A stretch of DNA of 64,000 bases, from contig JBLMYA010000092.1 of NCBI GenBank assembly GCA_050258035.1, positions 26,405-90,404 on the forward strand, written 5' to 3'. Shown in pieces: positions 53,365 through 61,964 of this stretch. The position numbers and the translations under genes were made by a program. Each line of letters opens with the position of its first letter. Positions within the stretch are counted from its first letter, which is position 1. The DNA comes from DATBLE01 sp050258035 (GTDB lineage Bacteria > Actinomycetota > Thermoleophilia > Gaiellales > Gaiellaceae). Under the pieces are notes generated by a model. That model ran no database searches and had not been told where the DNA came from. It saw nothing but the letters and a program-made list of their open reading frames with translations.

Positions 53365-53388
53365 AGGGGGCCGCTGTGGCGGCCCCCT
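53365..53388. terminator. Bidirectional-type hairpin between GNAT remnant and Ig-repeat gene
   Basis: AGGGGGCCGC (53365-53374), loop TGTG, and GCGGCCCCCT (53379-53388) form a perfect 10-bp stem. The plus-strand side is followed by TTCGGTTCGTTGTT; the minus side is AGCAAAG, T-rich in reverse. It lies 12 bases past the stop of the minus-strand gene. Confidence 0.75.
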
Positions 53389-53399
53389 TCGGTTCGTTG

Positions 53400-55727
53400 T
53401 TAGGCGTGCAGGTTGACGCGTACCGAAAACAGGCGCCGGGTGGAGATTCCGGCGAGAACGTTCTCGCCTGCTTTGCGGGCGCGGACGAAGATCGCGATCA
53501 GCTGCTGATTGGAGCTGACCGGGAAGCCGGACAGCCGCCTCAGGTGGAGTTCTGCCCAGCCGTCCCTGTTGGTCCGCTGCTCGGCGGGAATCGTCCACTG
53601 GTTGTAGGGAACGGCGGTCGCGTAGACGAGCGCGTTCTGTACCGGCCGGCCGCCGCAGGCGGTGACGTGGTAGCGGACCACGAGTTCTTGCGTTCCGCGG
53701 TGGACGACGGAGGGACTCGCGTCCTGACGGTCGATCAGGAGCCGCGCGGGTGAGCCGATGCTCGCCACGTCGACGGTGCCGGTGCCGCTCGGGCAGCCGG
53801 CCGCGGGCGGCGGCGGCGGTGTGGGGGCCCCGGCGACGACGTGGGTCGGCACGGAGGTTGCCTGGGCCGATCCGCCCGAGTTCGAGGCGGTGACGCGGCC
53901 GCGGAGCGTGTGTCCGGCCGAGGTCGGCTGGATCCGCCAGGTGCTGCCGACTGCGCCTGGGATCGCTGCGCAGCCGCCGCCGTTCTGATCGCAGCGAAGC
54001 CACTGATAGTGGTAGATGGTCGGCGAGTTGTTCCATTTTCCGGTGCTCATCGTCAGCACCTGGCCGACTGCTGCGACCCCGGAGATGGTCGGTGGCGACG
54101 TGTTCACCGGCGCGTTGACGGCGGCGGCGATGATCGCGGTCGGCGCCGAGGTCGCCGTGCTGCTGCCGCTTCCGTTCTTTGCCTTCACCCTGAACCGGAT
54201 CGTGTGGCCGACATCGTTGCCGGTCAGGACATAGGTGGTGCCGGCCGCGTTGTTCTTGATCGTCGAGCAGTTCCCGCCGCTCTTGTTACAGCGAAGCCAG
54301 GAGTCGTCGTAGTCGTTGACCCCGCCGCTCCAGTTACCGCGGCTCCCGGTCAGCGTCTCGCCCTGACGCGGTACCCCCGAGATCGTCGGCGACGAGGTGT
54401 TCTGCGGCGGGCCGGAAGCGGCGACCACGTTGGTCGCCGACGACGTCGCCTTCGTGCTGCCGTCGGCGTTCCTTGCCTCGACCTCCAGCCGGATCGTGTG
54501 CCCGACATCGTCCGAGGTCAGCGTGTAGGTCGTGTTGTGCGCGCCGCCGATGCTCGAGCAGTTGTCGCCGCTCTGGTTGCAGCGTTTCCAGGTGTAGTCG
54601 TAACTGGTCGGTGAGCCGGTCCAGTTCCCCCTGTCTCCGGTCAGAACTGCACCCTGCTTCGCCGTCCCGCTGATCGTCGGCCGGGAGATGTTCGTCGGCG
54701 CAGACTTGCCCACCGCCGGGGGCGAGGCCAGGACGGGCACCGTAGGAGTGGAGGTCGCCCGGGTCGTTCCACCGCTGTTCTTGGCGTCGACCTGGAAGCG
54801 GATCGTGTGTCCGACGTCCGCCAGCACCAGCGAGTACGCCATCGTTGTGGCCCGCCGGATTGCGGCGCACGAGCCGCCGGCTGTGACGCAGCGAAGCCAG
54901 GAGTACCGGTACGACGTCGGCGAATTCGTCCAGGCGCCCCGGTCGCCTCTCAGCACGTTGCCCTGCTGGGCGCTTCCCGAGATCCGTGGCGGCGAGGTAT
55001 TCGCCGGCGCGTGAGGCAACGGCGAGGGCGCAACCTGGCCGGTGGGGCTCGAGAGCGAGCTGGCCGAGCCGGCTGCGTTCCTGACGGTCACAAGCACACG
55101 CAGCGCCCGACCCGCATCACTGGACTTCAACGTATAGGCCTGACCCTGCGTGGTCGTTACGACACAGGTACCGCCGGTGCGTGAGCAACGCCGCCACTGG
55201 TAGCTGAGGTCGGTCGGCGCCGGCCCCGTCCACGTACCGGTCGAGGCAGTCAGGACGCGCCCGACAACCGGTGATCCCGAGATCGTCGGTGGCGCAGCGT
55301 TGTGCGGGGACTGCGCGGGCGCCGCCACGACAATGGCGGTGGCCGCAGACGTCCCGACCGAGGAGCCATCGCGGTTCGTCGCGATGACGTTTACCCGCAT
55401 GGTGTGGCCAATATCGGCAGTACGAATCGGGTAGATCGAATCGGTTGCCTGTGCGACGTCGACGCAGCTGCTCCCGTCCGACAAGCACCGTCGCCACTGA
55501 TATGAGAAGCCAATAGTCGGCTGGCCTTTCCACTTGCCCTCGCTTGCCGTGAGCACAGTTCCTTCCTGCGCCGCCCCCGTAATCCTTGGCAAGTCCTTGT
55601 TCTTCGGCACTGCCGTATCCGCGGCAACGCCGGCACCGGCAAGCAGCCCGATGCCGACCATCGCCGCGCCGAGGCAGAGGCTCGTCCGGGAGAGCGCCCA
55701 CCGTTTCGTCCGAGCTAGAGAAAACAT
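53400..55727 (-). CDS. Secreted six-repeat Ig-like surface protein
   Basis: 775 residues from the ATG at 55727, with GGGAG five bases upstream. A signal peptide or N-terminal TM (about residues 14-35) is followed by six Ig-like modules of 85-100 residues. Each starts with an N-(T/A)-x-P-P-x-I-S-G phrase and holds a YxxxWxRC Trp-Cys core, a second Cys about ten residues later, and a (D/A)(V/I)GHT(I/M/L)R strand. After a Pro-rich linker comes a C-terminal domain of about 130 residues (ARLLIDRQDASPSVVHRGTQ...). The last domain also occurs in the protein at 57551. Probably extracellular. The MarR gene at 55894 diverges from it. Confidence 0.8.
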   Translation of the reverse strand: MFSLARTKRWALSRTSLCLGAAMVGIGLLAGAGVAADTAVPKNKDLPRITGAAQEGTVLTASEGKWKGQPTIGFSYQWRRCLSDGSSCVDVAQATDSIYPIRTADIGHTMRVNVIATNRDGSSVGTSAATAIVVAAPAQSPHNAAPPTISGSPVVGRVLTASTGTWTGPAPTDLSYQWRRCSRTGGTCVVTTTQGQAYTLKSSDAGRALRVLVTVRNAAGSASSLSSPTGQVAPSPLPHAPANTSPPRISGSAQQGNVLRGDRGAWTNSPTSYRYSWLRCVTAGGSCAAIRRATTMAYSLVLADVGHTIRFQVDAKNSGGTTRATSTPTVPVLASPPAVGKSAPTNISRPTISGTAKQGAVLTGDRGNWTGSPTSYDYTWKRCNQSGDNCSSIGGAHNTTYTLTSDDVGHTIRLEVEARNADGSTKATSSATNVVAASGPPQNTSSPTISGVPRQGETLTGSRGNWSGGVNDYDDSWLRCNKSGGNCSTIKNNAAGTTYVLTGNDVGHTIRFRVKAKNGSGSSTATSAPTAIIAAAVNAPVNTSPPTISGVAAVGQVLTMSTGKWNNSPTIYHYQWLRCDQNGGGCAAIPGAVGSTWRIQPTSAGHTLRGRVTASNSGGSAQATSVPTHVVAGAPTPPPPPAAGCPSGTGTVDVASIGSPARLLIDRQDASPSVVHRGTQELVVRYHVTACGGRPVQNALVYATAVPYNQWTIPAEQRTNRDGWAELHLRRLSGFPVSSNQQLIAIFVRARKAGENVLAGISTRRLFSVRVNLHA

Positions 55728-55821
55728 CATCACTCCCTTGGTCACGAGGTCATCGACTTCTGACCTCAGCGTGGCCTGCACGCGCAGGCCTCTCCACTGT
55801 TCGATATTGATCCTAATGTGA

Positions 55822-55835
55822 TATACCGCACGGTA
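55822..55835. promoter_or_regulatory. Palindromic operator between the Ig-repeat gene and marR
   Basis: TATACCGCACGGTA contains the inverted repeat TACCG-CA-CGGTA (55824-55835), in an AT-rich stretch with TTGATCCTAATGTGATAT upstream that may supply -35/-10 elements. The TATACCG half-site recurs inverted in the other MarR promoter (48471). Confidence 0.55.
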
Positions 55836-55893
55836 CAATGTTCCAAACCCTCCGGCCAGCACCCTTACCGTTTCCTAACGAGGAGCCAAGACG

Positions 55894-56373
55894 ATGCGCC
55901 GAACTCGGCAGGGCCTTCCAACAGACGAGTACGTTCGCGCCGCTGAGCTGCGCGCCGCTCTGCGCGGGTTTCTTCGCCGAACCGAGAAAGTCACACGCAC
56001 GCACGGACTCACGCTCGAGCGCTACGAGCTCCTACTCGCAATCAAGGTCGAAAACGAACGCGAGCGTCCGCCGACCGTCACCCGTCTTTGCTCGACACTC
56101 CTGCTCAGCCAAAGTGCCGTCACCCAGCTCGTCCGCCGCGCCGAGAACCTCGGCCTGATCCAGCGCCAACTCTCCAGCCACGACGCCCGCATCCGTCACC
56201 TCCGCCTCACCCCCGAAGGAGAACGGCGCCTCGCCGCCGCAGTCGCAGAACTCGGCCCCGAACGAGACCACCTCGCCGCCGTACTCTGGGCAACACCGGC
56301 ACCCGATCCCGCATCCCACGTTGAACCGGACCGGAAGCGCAAGACAACGTCCCGCTCCGCCAATCCAACCTGA
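55894..56373 (+). CDS. MarR family transcriptional regulator
   Basis: 159 residues. The start ATG has AGGAG upstream. MarR pattern: LRAALRGFLRRTEKVTRTHGLTLERYELLL, wHTH TRLCSTLLLSQSAVTQLVRRAENLGLIQR, wing HDARIRHLRLTPEGERRL. It is a homologue of the MarR at 47972 (AALxGFLxRxE, GLTxxRYxLLL, LTxEGERRLA). The C-terminal 25 residues are Pro/Arg-rich. It probably represses itself and the divergent surface protein gene. Confidence 0.9.
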   Translation: MRRTRQGLPTDEYVRAAELRAALRGFLRRTEKVTRTHGLTLERYELLLAIKVENERERPPTVTRLCSTLLLSQSAVTQLVRRAENLGLIQRQLSSHDARIRHLRLTPEGERRLAAAVAELGPERDHLAAVLWATPAPDPASHVEPDRKRKTTSRSANPT

Positions 56374-56578
56374 TGCTCGGATGCGGCGGGCCTGGCGTAG
56401 GCGACCATCGTGCTCACCGCGAGACCGGGGACATAGGCACAACGCCACCACCGCTGATGCCCACCAGTCCCGGCCCCACAGGTAGCCGATGCTGATGAGG
56501 AACCCTGTGTGCTGGCGAGCAGGGCGGCGGTCACTGTCGGCCGGCCCGCATCATCGAACAGCCGCAACAGCTGGAAAG

Positions 56579-56929
56579 TCACCGTTCCTCGTCAGTGGGC
56601 ACGATGCGGAATGCCCGGTCGAGTCCCGTGATCTCGAGGACGTGCCTTGTCTTGCCAGTCACCCCGGCCAGGACAACATCGCTTTCGTTACGCCGCGCTT
56701 CCTTTTGCGCAAGCACGAGCGCACCGAGAGCGGCCGAGTCGGCGAGGTCAGCGGAGCTCAAGTCGATGATCAGCACGTTTGCACCGAGACGAGCCGCCCG
56801 CGAAAGTGCCCGACCAAGCTCGCGCGCTATCGAGATGTTCAACTCACCGCGCAGAACCAATCTGACGCGGCCGTCTTGTCGAACGGCGCGCCCCAAGAAG
56901 GATTGTGTTCCCGTCCGCTCGATCTGCAC
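56579..56929 (-). CDS. STAS-domain anti-sigma factor antagonist-like protein
   Basis: 116 residues from the GTG at 56929 (GAGGGG five bases upstream). The STAS fold is clear: VRLVLRGELNISIARELGRAL, LIIDLSSADLADSAALGALVLAQKEA, VVLAGVTGKTRHVLEITGLDRAFRI. The phospho-site serine in DLADSAALG matches the SpoIIAA position. It would bind an anti-sigma kinase, none of which is in the window. Monocistronic. Confidence 0.88.
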   Translation of the reverse strand: MQIERTGTQSFLGRAVRQDGRVRLVLRGELNISIARELGRALSRAARLGANVLIIDLSSADLADSAALGALVLAQKEARRNESDVVLAGVTGKTRHVLEITGLDRAFRIVPTDEER

Positions 56930-57550
56930 GCGACCCCCTCGCGCTCTGTCAGGACTCTGTGCACCAGCGTAGGGACGGCCTGTGAGCGAGGGGCAGTGTT
57001 CGTTGGGCGTGGGCTTATGGTTTGGTAAGGGTTCGTTCGTAGTCCGCCGGCGCCGCACCTCCCTTCGCGAACCCACGCGCCCCCGTTCCGCGAACATCAG
57101 AGTCGCTCTTCTCCACTCGAAGGCCCAGGACACCGAGGTGCAGTCAACTCTGGGGACCCCGAGGAGGCGGCGTGAGAATCGAGGACATGACTGCCGGCAA
57201 GAGCTCACGTGCGCATCAAGAACCTTTCGGTGCGGGTGCTCGCACCTGTGCGGCCACCGGTCGCATGTACAGCGTCAGCTGGACGGGCTGGCGGCGGGCT
57301 TCACCGAGTTCGCGGCCGACGCGGCCGCGCTCACCCACGCGTTCGCGCTCACTTGCTCGCCGGCCTCGCCGCACTCGCCGCAGCTCCTACGGCCGTCCTC
57401 TTCGAGTCCGCCCCGGCGCTCGCCGCGGACGTCCAGGCGGTCACGAATGTAAGGATTACATCATGACATGATTTAGACGCCATACGGCGGGCAGCAACAC
57501 CCAAAGGAGTGGAGAGGTTGCCACTACCCAGTGAAAGGGGTGTTGCACGA
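56930..57550. other. 620-base region without a supported gene
   Basis: Open frames exist (for example plus 57209-57466, which ends like a signal peptide), but none has a complete domain or a good start. An inverted-repeat pair lies at 57447-57472. The region upstream of the two-repeat gene is unusually AT-rich for about 40 bases. Confidence 0.5.
57447..57472. promoter_or_regulatory. Two adjoining palindromes upstream of the two-repeat Ig protein gene
   Basis: ATGTAA-GGA-TTACAT (57447-57461) and ATCATG-A-CATGAT (57460-57472) are two perfect inverted repeats that share two bases. They lie about 80 bases before the ATG at 57551 in a GC-poor patch. They look like operators for a dimeric repressor or activator. 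Confidence 0.6.
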
Positions 57551-58696
57551 ATGCAGAACTACAGGAGAAGGACACGGCGACTGTTCTTCGGCAGGCGCAA
57601 ACTACTGGGCGCGTTGGGTCTGACGGCGTTGCTGGCTCTGCTCGTCGTCTTTGTCGGGGCAGGAGCAGCGGCGAGGACGACTGCGCCGGCGAACACCTAT
57701 CCGCCGACGATCTCCGGGACGGCGCAAGAAGGGAAGACGCTCACCGGTGATCGCGGCAACTGGTCGAACAACCCGACCGGGTACGACTACGCCTGGCTTC
57801 GGTGCGACCACAACGGAGGCAGCTGCTCCACGATCAGTGGGGCCGACTCGAAGAAGTACGAGCTGAAGTCCAACGATGTCGGCAACACCCTGCGCTTTCA
57901 GGTCAAGGCCAAGAACGCCGACGGGACGACGACGGCGACCTCGATACCCACCGGTGTGGTCGTCGCCGAGACGTCGGATCTGCCGGTGAATACCAAGCCG
58001 CCGAGGATTTCCGGAACGCCACAGCAGGGCAAGGTGCTTTCCGCAGATCGAGGGTCCTGGACGCACGATCCCAGCAGCTACGCCTACGTCTGGCTTCGCT
58101 GCGACAAGATCGGCGGCAGCTGCTCGGCAATCGGCGGAGCAACATCAACGAAGTACACCCTGACCTCAGTCGACGTCAACAACACGCTCCGGTTCCGAGT
58201 GACGGCGACCAACAGCGGCGGCTCGACAACCGCAACCTCGGTTCCTACCGGCCTCGTCGCGGCACCGGCGCCACCTCCGAAGCCTGGGGGCGCCAACGGC
58301 TGTCCTCCCGGCGACGGGGCTGACCAGGCCGCCTCGATCTCGCCGCCAGCCAGGCTACTGGTTGACACGCTCCAGTCCAACCCGCAGGTGGCAACGGCCG
58401 GAACCCGGACGCTGATCGTCCGCTTCCACGTCACCTCGACCTGCGGCGGGCCAGTTCAGGGCGCACTCGTCTACGCCACGGCGACACCCTACAACCAGTT
58501 CGCCATCCCCAGCGAACAGCGCACCGGTGCTGACGGCTGGGCAGAACTTCGCTTCCAGCGCCTCTCCGGCTTCCCCGTCAGCGGCAAGCAGCAGCTGATC
58601 GCGATGTTCGTCCGCGCCCGCAAGTCCGGAGAAGGCATCCTCGGCGGTATCTCCACCCGCCGCCTCGTCTCTATCCGGGTCTCCCCGCACTCGTGA
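57551..58696 (+). CDS. Secreted two-repeat Ig-like surface protein
   Basis: 381 residues from the ATG at 57551; a GTG at 57509 is less likely. The N-terminus is basic (NYRRRTRRLFFGRRKLL), then a TM/signal core. Two Ig-like modules follow (NTYPPTISGTAQEG; NTKPPRISGTPQQG) with LRCDxxGGSCSxIxGA cores, then a Pro/Gly linker and a C-terminal domain matching the 53400 protein (ARLLVDTLQSNPQVATAGTR, QGALVYATATPYNQ, GGISTRRLVSIRV). It is a shortened relative, differing mainly in repeat number. Confidence 0.8.
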   Translation: MQNYRRRTRRLFFGRRKLLGALGLTALLALLVVFVGAGAAARTTAPANTYPPTISGTAQEGKTLTGDRGNWSNNPTGYDYAWLRCDHNGGSCSTISGADSKKYELKSNDVGNTLRFQVKAKNADGTTTATSIPTGVVVAETSDLPVNTKPPRISGTPQQGKVLSADRGSWTHDPSSYAYVWLRCDKIGGSCSAIGGATSTKYTLTSVDVNNTLRFRVTATNSGGSTTATSVPTGLVAAPAPPPKPGGANGCPPGDGADQAASISPPARLLVDTLQSNPQVATAGTRTLIVRFHVTSTCGGPVQGALVYATATPYNQFAIPSEQRTGADGWAELRFQRLSGFPVSGKQQLIAMFVRARKSGEGILGGISTRRLVSIRVSPHS

Positions 58697-58708
58697 AGGT
58701 AGGTAGGT

Positions 58709-58744
58709 GGGTGAGGGCCACAGACCGCAACTGGGCCCTCACCC
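58709..58744 (+). terminator. Terminator hairpin after the two-repeat Ig gene
   Basis: GGGTGAGGGCC (58709-58719) and GGCCCTCACCC (58734-58744) form a perfect 11-bp stem with a 14-base loop, starting 13 bases after the stop. No T-tract. Confidence 0.65.
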
Positions 58745-58926
58745 GCCTCCGCCGACCGTCCCCCACGGCCTGCAACTGCCCAGGTGTTCACGCCAGCTCA
58801 GGCCGGCCGCGGTCACAGTCGCAAGCCCTGATTAGGAACGCGATCGTCCGGGGATTCGCGTGCTGATCCAGCCGGGCCCCTGGCTCACCGTCCCGATGCT
58901 GGAAGCAGGAGGACCTCGACGCGCGC

Positions 58927-60000
58927 TCAGTTGCCTGCTGCGGGGAGCGTGAAGGAGATTCGCGCGCCGCCTTCGGGTCGGTTCTCGGCCCAGATCCGTC
59001 CTCCCTGGGCTTCGACGAGGCCGCGGGCGATCGCGAGGCCGAGCCCCGATCCCGGCGAGCTTCGTGACGAGTCGCCCCGCCAGAAGCGTTCGAACATCCG
59101 CTCGCGCACGTCGCTGTTGACGCCCTCGCCCGTGTCTTCGACGGCGACAGTCACGCTCCCCGGCTGCCGTCTCGCCACGACGGCGATTCCTCCTTCGGCC
59201 GGGGTGTGGCGGAGGGCGTTGGTGAGGAGGTTGCACAGCACGCGCTCGACCTTTTCCGGTGCGCAGCGAACGGCCGGAAGCGGCCTTTCGAGCTGCATGC
59301 GGAGCCGGACGCGCTTGGCGCGGGCGTCCGCCTCGAGGCCGTGCATGCATGACTTGATGACCCCGTCGAGGTCGGCGTCGTGCAGTTCGAGCCGGAGGAC
59401 GCCGGCGTCGATGCGGGCGAGCTCGAAGAGGTCGTCGACGAGCATCGAGAGCGTCCGGACCTGGTGGTTCAGAGCGGGCAGGTATTCGGCGGAATCGACG
59501 AGTCCGTCCTCGGCCGCCTCGAGCATCGCCTGCATCGACGTGAGCGGCGTGCGCAGATCGTGGCTGGCCCAGGCGACGAGCTCCCGCCGAGCGTCGAAGA
59601 GACGTTCGACCGACTCGGCCATTGCATTGAACGATTCGCCCATCTGCGCAAGCTCGCGCGCGCCCTCCTGGGGTGCGCGGGTGGCCAGGTCGCCGGCGGC
59701 GAGTTGAGCGGAGGAGGCCCGGAGCCGCTCGAGCGGCTTCACGATCCAACGGGCGAGCAGCAACGCACCGACGACGGCGGAGAGAGCTGCGGCCGACGAG
59801 ACGGCGAGGATCTTCGCATCGTCGTGCATATGGAACATGACCCAGCCGGAGGCAAGCACGGCTCCGAGGGGGAGGACGACCGCGAGCAGTGCGAGCCCGG
59901 CCAGCTGCAGCCTCAGCGTGGGTAGCAGCCTGAGTAGAAGCGCCGCGGCCACCCCGACGGCGACCGTGCCCAGCGCGAGGAAGACGGCGACTTCAGTCAC
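58927..60000 (-). CDS. Sensor histidine kinase
   Basis: 357 residues: two or three N-terminal TM helices (about 5-25, 32-53, 64-86), a HAMP linker (87-140), HisKA with H147 (WASHDLRTPL), and HATPase_c with NLLTNALRHTPAEGG, EDTGEGV and GSGLGLAIA. No large extracytoplasmic loop, so it probably senses within or near the membrane. Its GTG start overlaps the partner response regulator by four bases. Confidence 0.92.
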   Translation of the reverse strand: MTEVAVFLALGTVAVGVAAALLLRLLPTLRLQLAGLALLAVVLPLGAVLASGWVMFHMHDDAKILAVSSAAALSAVVGALLLARWIVKPLERLRASSAQLAAGDLATRAPQEGARELAQMGESFNAMAESVERLFDARRELVAWASHDLRTPLTSMQAMLEAAEDGLVDSAEYLPALNHQVRTLSMLVDDLFELARIDAGVLRLELHDADLDGVIKSCMHGLEADARAKRVRLRMQLERPLPAVRCAPEKVERVLCNLLTNALRHTPAEGGIAVVARRQPGSVTVAVEDTGEGVNSDVRERMFERFWRGDSSRSSPGSGLGLAIARGLVEAQGGRIWAENRPEGGARISFTLPAAGN

Positions 60001-60674
60001 GGCGTGAACCGGTAGCCGCTGCCCCAGACCGTCTCGAGGTGCCGGGGCCGGGAGGGGTCGTCCTCGATCTTCGCGCGCAGCCGGCGAACGTGGACCGTGA
60101 CGGTTCCGGTGTCGAGCACGGAGGTGTACCCCCAGACGCGGTCCATCAGCTCCCGGCGCGAGAACACCCGATTCGGGTTGCCGACCAGGAAGCTCAGCAG
60201 GTCGAACTCGAGAGTCGTCAGCCGGAGCGGCGAGCCACCCTTACGCACCTCGCGTCTGCCGGGGTCGACGACGAGATCGCCGACCTCGATGGCGGTCACC
60301 AGTCCGCTCGGGGCGGAGGCTCGTCGCAGCACAGCCTTCACCCGCGCGACCAGCTCGCGCGGGGAGAACGGCTTTGCCAGGTAGTCGTCCGCGCCGAGCT
60401 CGAGCCCGATCAACCGGTCGGCCTCCTCGGCGAGGGCGGTCACCATGATCACCGGCAGCTGCGAGCGCTCGCGGATCCATCCGCACAAGGCGAGCCCGTC
60501 CGTCCCGGGGAGCATCAGGTCGAGAACGACCAGGCTCGGCGTCTCGCGCTCGAGAATGTCGCGCGCCGTCTCGCCGTCGCTCGCCTGCAGTGTCCGGTAC
60601 CCCTCCTGCTCCAGGTACCGGACGACCACGTCGCGAACGACCGGCTCGTCGTCGATCACGAGAACTGTGCCCAT
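59997..60674 (-). CDS. OmpR/PhoB-type response regulator
   Basis: 225 residues from the ATG at 60674. The receiver has DDE at 8-10, phospho-acceptor D52 (VVLDLMLPG), and K101 (YLAKPF). The winged-helix effector ends TVTVHVRRLRAKIEDDPSRPRHL. It partners the kinase at 58927. It diverges from the CHRD/molybdopterin/cytochrome operon across about 140 bases, so regulation of those genes is plausible. Confidence 0.92.
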   Translation of the reverse strand: MGTVLVIDDEPVVRDVVVRYLEQEGYRTLQASDGETARDILERETPSLVVLDLMLPGTDGLALCGWIRERSQLPVIMVTALAEEADRLIGLELGADDYLAKPFSPRELVARVKAVLRRASAPSGLVTAIEVGDLVVDPGRREVRKGGSPLRLTTLEFDLLSFLVGNPNRVFSRRELMDRVWGYTSVLDTGTVTVHVRRLRAKIEDDPSRPRHLETVWGSGYRFTP

Positions 60675-60817
60675 CGTCTCATTGTCACGAGGTAGCGCGA
60701 CCAAGTCCTTAAGAGTTGCTTACGGAGAAGGTCGGGCCGTTCGAGAGTTCAGTCTTTCGTAATGGTGCCGCGTTTCAGCCAGGACTACGGTCGCCTGGAA
60801 TCGACAAGGAGGCACCT

Positions 60818-61231
60818 GTGAATCTGTTGCATCGCATTGCCCTCTCGACCTCTCTCCTCGCCGTCGCCGGCCTGGCCGTCTCAATCCCGACAGTTCTGGC
60901 CGGCATGCACCCACAGCTGGCGGCCCGCCTGGCCGGGATGGGTGAGCACGGGATCGTCAACCTGACCGTGAACAGGAAAGGGAAGAAGCTCTGCTGGACG
61001 TTCGACGTCCCGACGAAGGGAATCACCCGAGCGGCGATTCACACCCGCGCGAAGGGCACGGTTCTCGTCCGGCTCGGCACCACGTACGCGAAGAAGGGCT
61101 GCACAACTGCGTCCGAGATGACCCTCGAGCACCTGGAGTCGGCGCCGGCCAGGTACTCGGTCTGGATCGACACGAAGGGCCATCCCGGCGATCTGCGCGG
61201 AATGCTCTTCGCCGGCATGGCCCATATGTAG
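60818..61231 (+). CDS. Secreted CHRD-like domain protein, 137 aa
   Basis: The GTG at 60818 has AAGGAGG five bases upstream. Signal peptide about 1-28. The mature part has the CHRD pattern (VNLTVNRKGKKLCWTFDVP, AAIHTRAKGTVLVRLG, GCTTASEMTLEHLE, WIDTKGHPGDLRGMLFAG) with two Cys. CHRD domains occur in exported proteins and can bind extracellular ligands. It is the first gene of a three-gene redox-related operon. Confidence 0.8.
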   Translation: MNLLHRIALSTSLLAVAGLAVSIPTVLAGMHPQLAARLAGMGEHGIVNLTVNRKGKKLCWTFDVPTKGITRAAIHTRAKGTVLVRLGTTYAKKGCTTASEMTLEHLESAPARYSVWIDTKGHPGDLRGMLFAGMAHM

Positions 61232-61241
61232 AGGAAGACGC

Positions 61242-61964
61242 GTGCCCGATCGCGATCAGCTTCCCGAGTCGCCGCGCGAGAATGTCGGTGCGCGGCGGCT
61301 CGGGCGTGTCGGATTCCTCGGCGTCGTCGGCGCCGGGGTCGCGACGCTGTTCTACGGGAAGACGATCTCGCACGCGACCGGCCGGCTGACCAACCCGATC
61401 TCGGACGCGACCGACCTGACCCGGATCATCCCGTCGGGCGGCTGGCGAATCTACACCGTCGCCGACTCGATGCCGAGATTCGACCCTGCATCCTGGCGGC
61501 TCCGCATCGACGGGCTCGTCGAGCACCCCCTCGAGCTCTCCTACCAGGAGCTCCTTGCCCTCCCGAAGGCCGTCCAGCTCTCGACCTTCCACTGCGTGAC
61601 CGGATGGATCGTGAACAACGTCCGCTGGGGTGGCGTCCGCTTCCACGACCTGCTCGCAGCGGCGAAGCCGCTGCCGCGAGCCGGAGCGCTGCATTTCGTC
61701 TCGGCCGAGAAGCCCTACGACGACTACCTGGAGCTGCGCCAGGTGCAGCTCCGGGACGTGATGCTCGCCTACGAGCTGGACAGGAAGCCGCTTCCCCGCG
61801 AGCACGGCGCCCCCGCTCGGGTGGTGATCCCGGAGATGTACGGCTACAAGAACGTCAAATGGGTGGAGCGGATCGAACTGGTCGCGAAGCCCGGCTCGGG
61901 TTACTGGGAGCAGCGCGGCTACGACGTCAACGCCTGGGTAGGGCGCTCCAACGGCAATGGCTAG
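61242..61964 (+). CDS. Molybdopterin-binding oxidoreductase (sulfite oxidase/MsrP-like)
   Basis: 240 residues. N-terminal TM/signal (about 21-40; RVGFLGVVGAGVATLFYG), then the oxidoreductase molybdopterin-binding domain (about 75-225). The conserved Mo-ligand Cys is in STFHCVTGW, followed by WGGVRFHDLL and KPLPREHGAPARVVIPEMYG. It reduces or oxidises a small molecule outside the cytoplasm. It overlaps the next gene, a cytochrome b, by eight bases, as in MsrP-MsrQ-type pairs. Confidence 0.88.
   Translation: MPDRDQLPESPRENVGARRLGRVGFLGVVGAGVATLFYGKTISHATGRLTNPISDATDLTRIIPSGGWRIYTVADSMPRFDPASWRLRIDGLVEHPLELSYQELLALPKAVQLSTFHCVTGWIVNNVRWGGVRFHDLLAAAKPLPRAGALHFVSAEKPYDDYLELRQVQLRDVMLAYELDRKPLPREHGAPARVVIPEMYGYKNVKWVERIELVAKPGSGYWEQRGYDVNAWVGRSNGNG

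Noticed and set aside
57209..57466. Plus-strand frame ending in a signal-peptide-like stretch
   Set aside because: No good ribosome site, and the hydrophobic stretch lies at the wrong end for an export signal.
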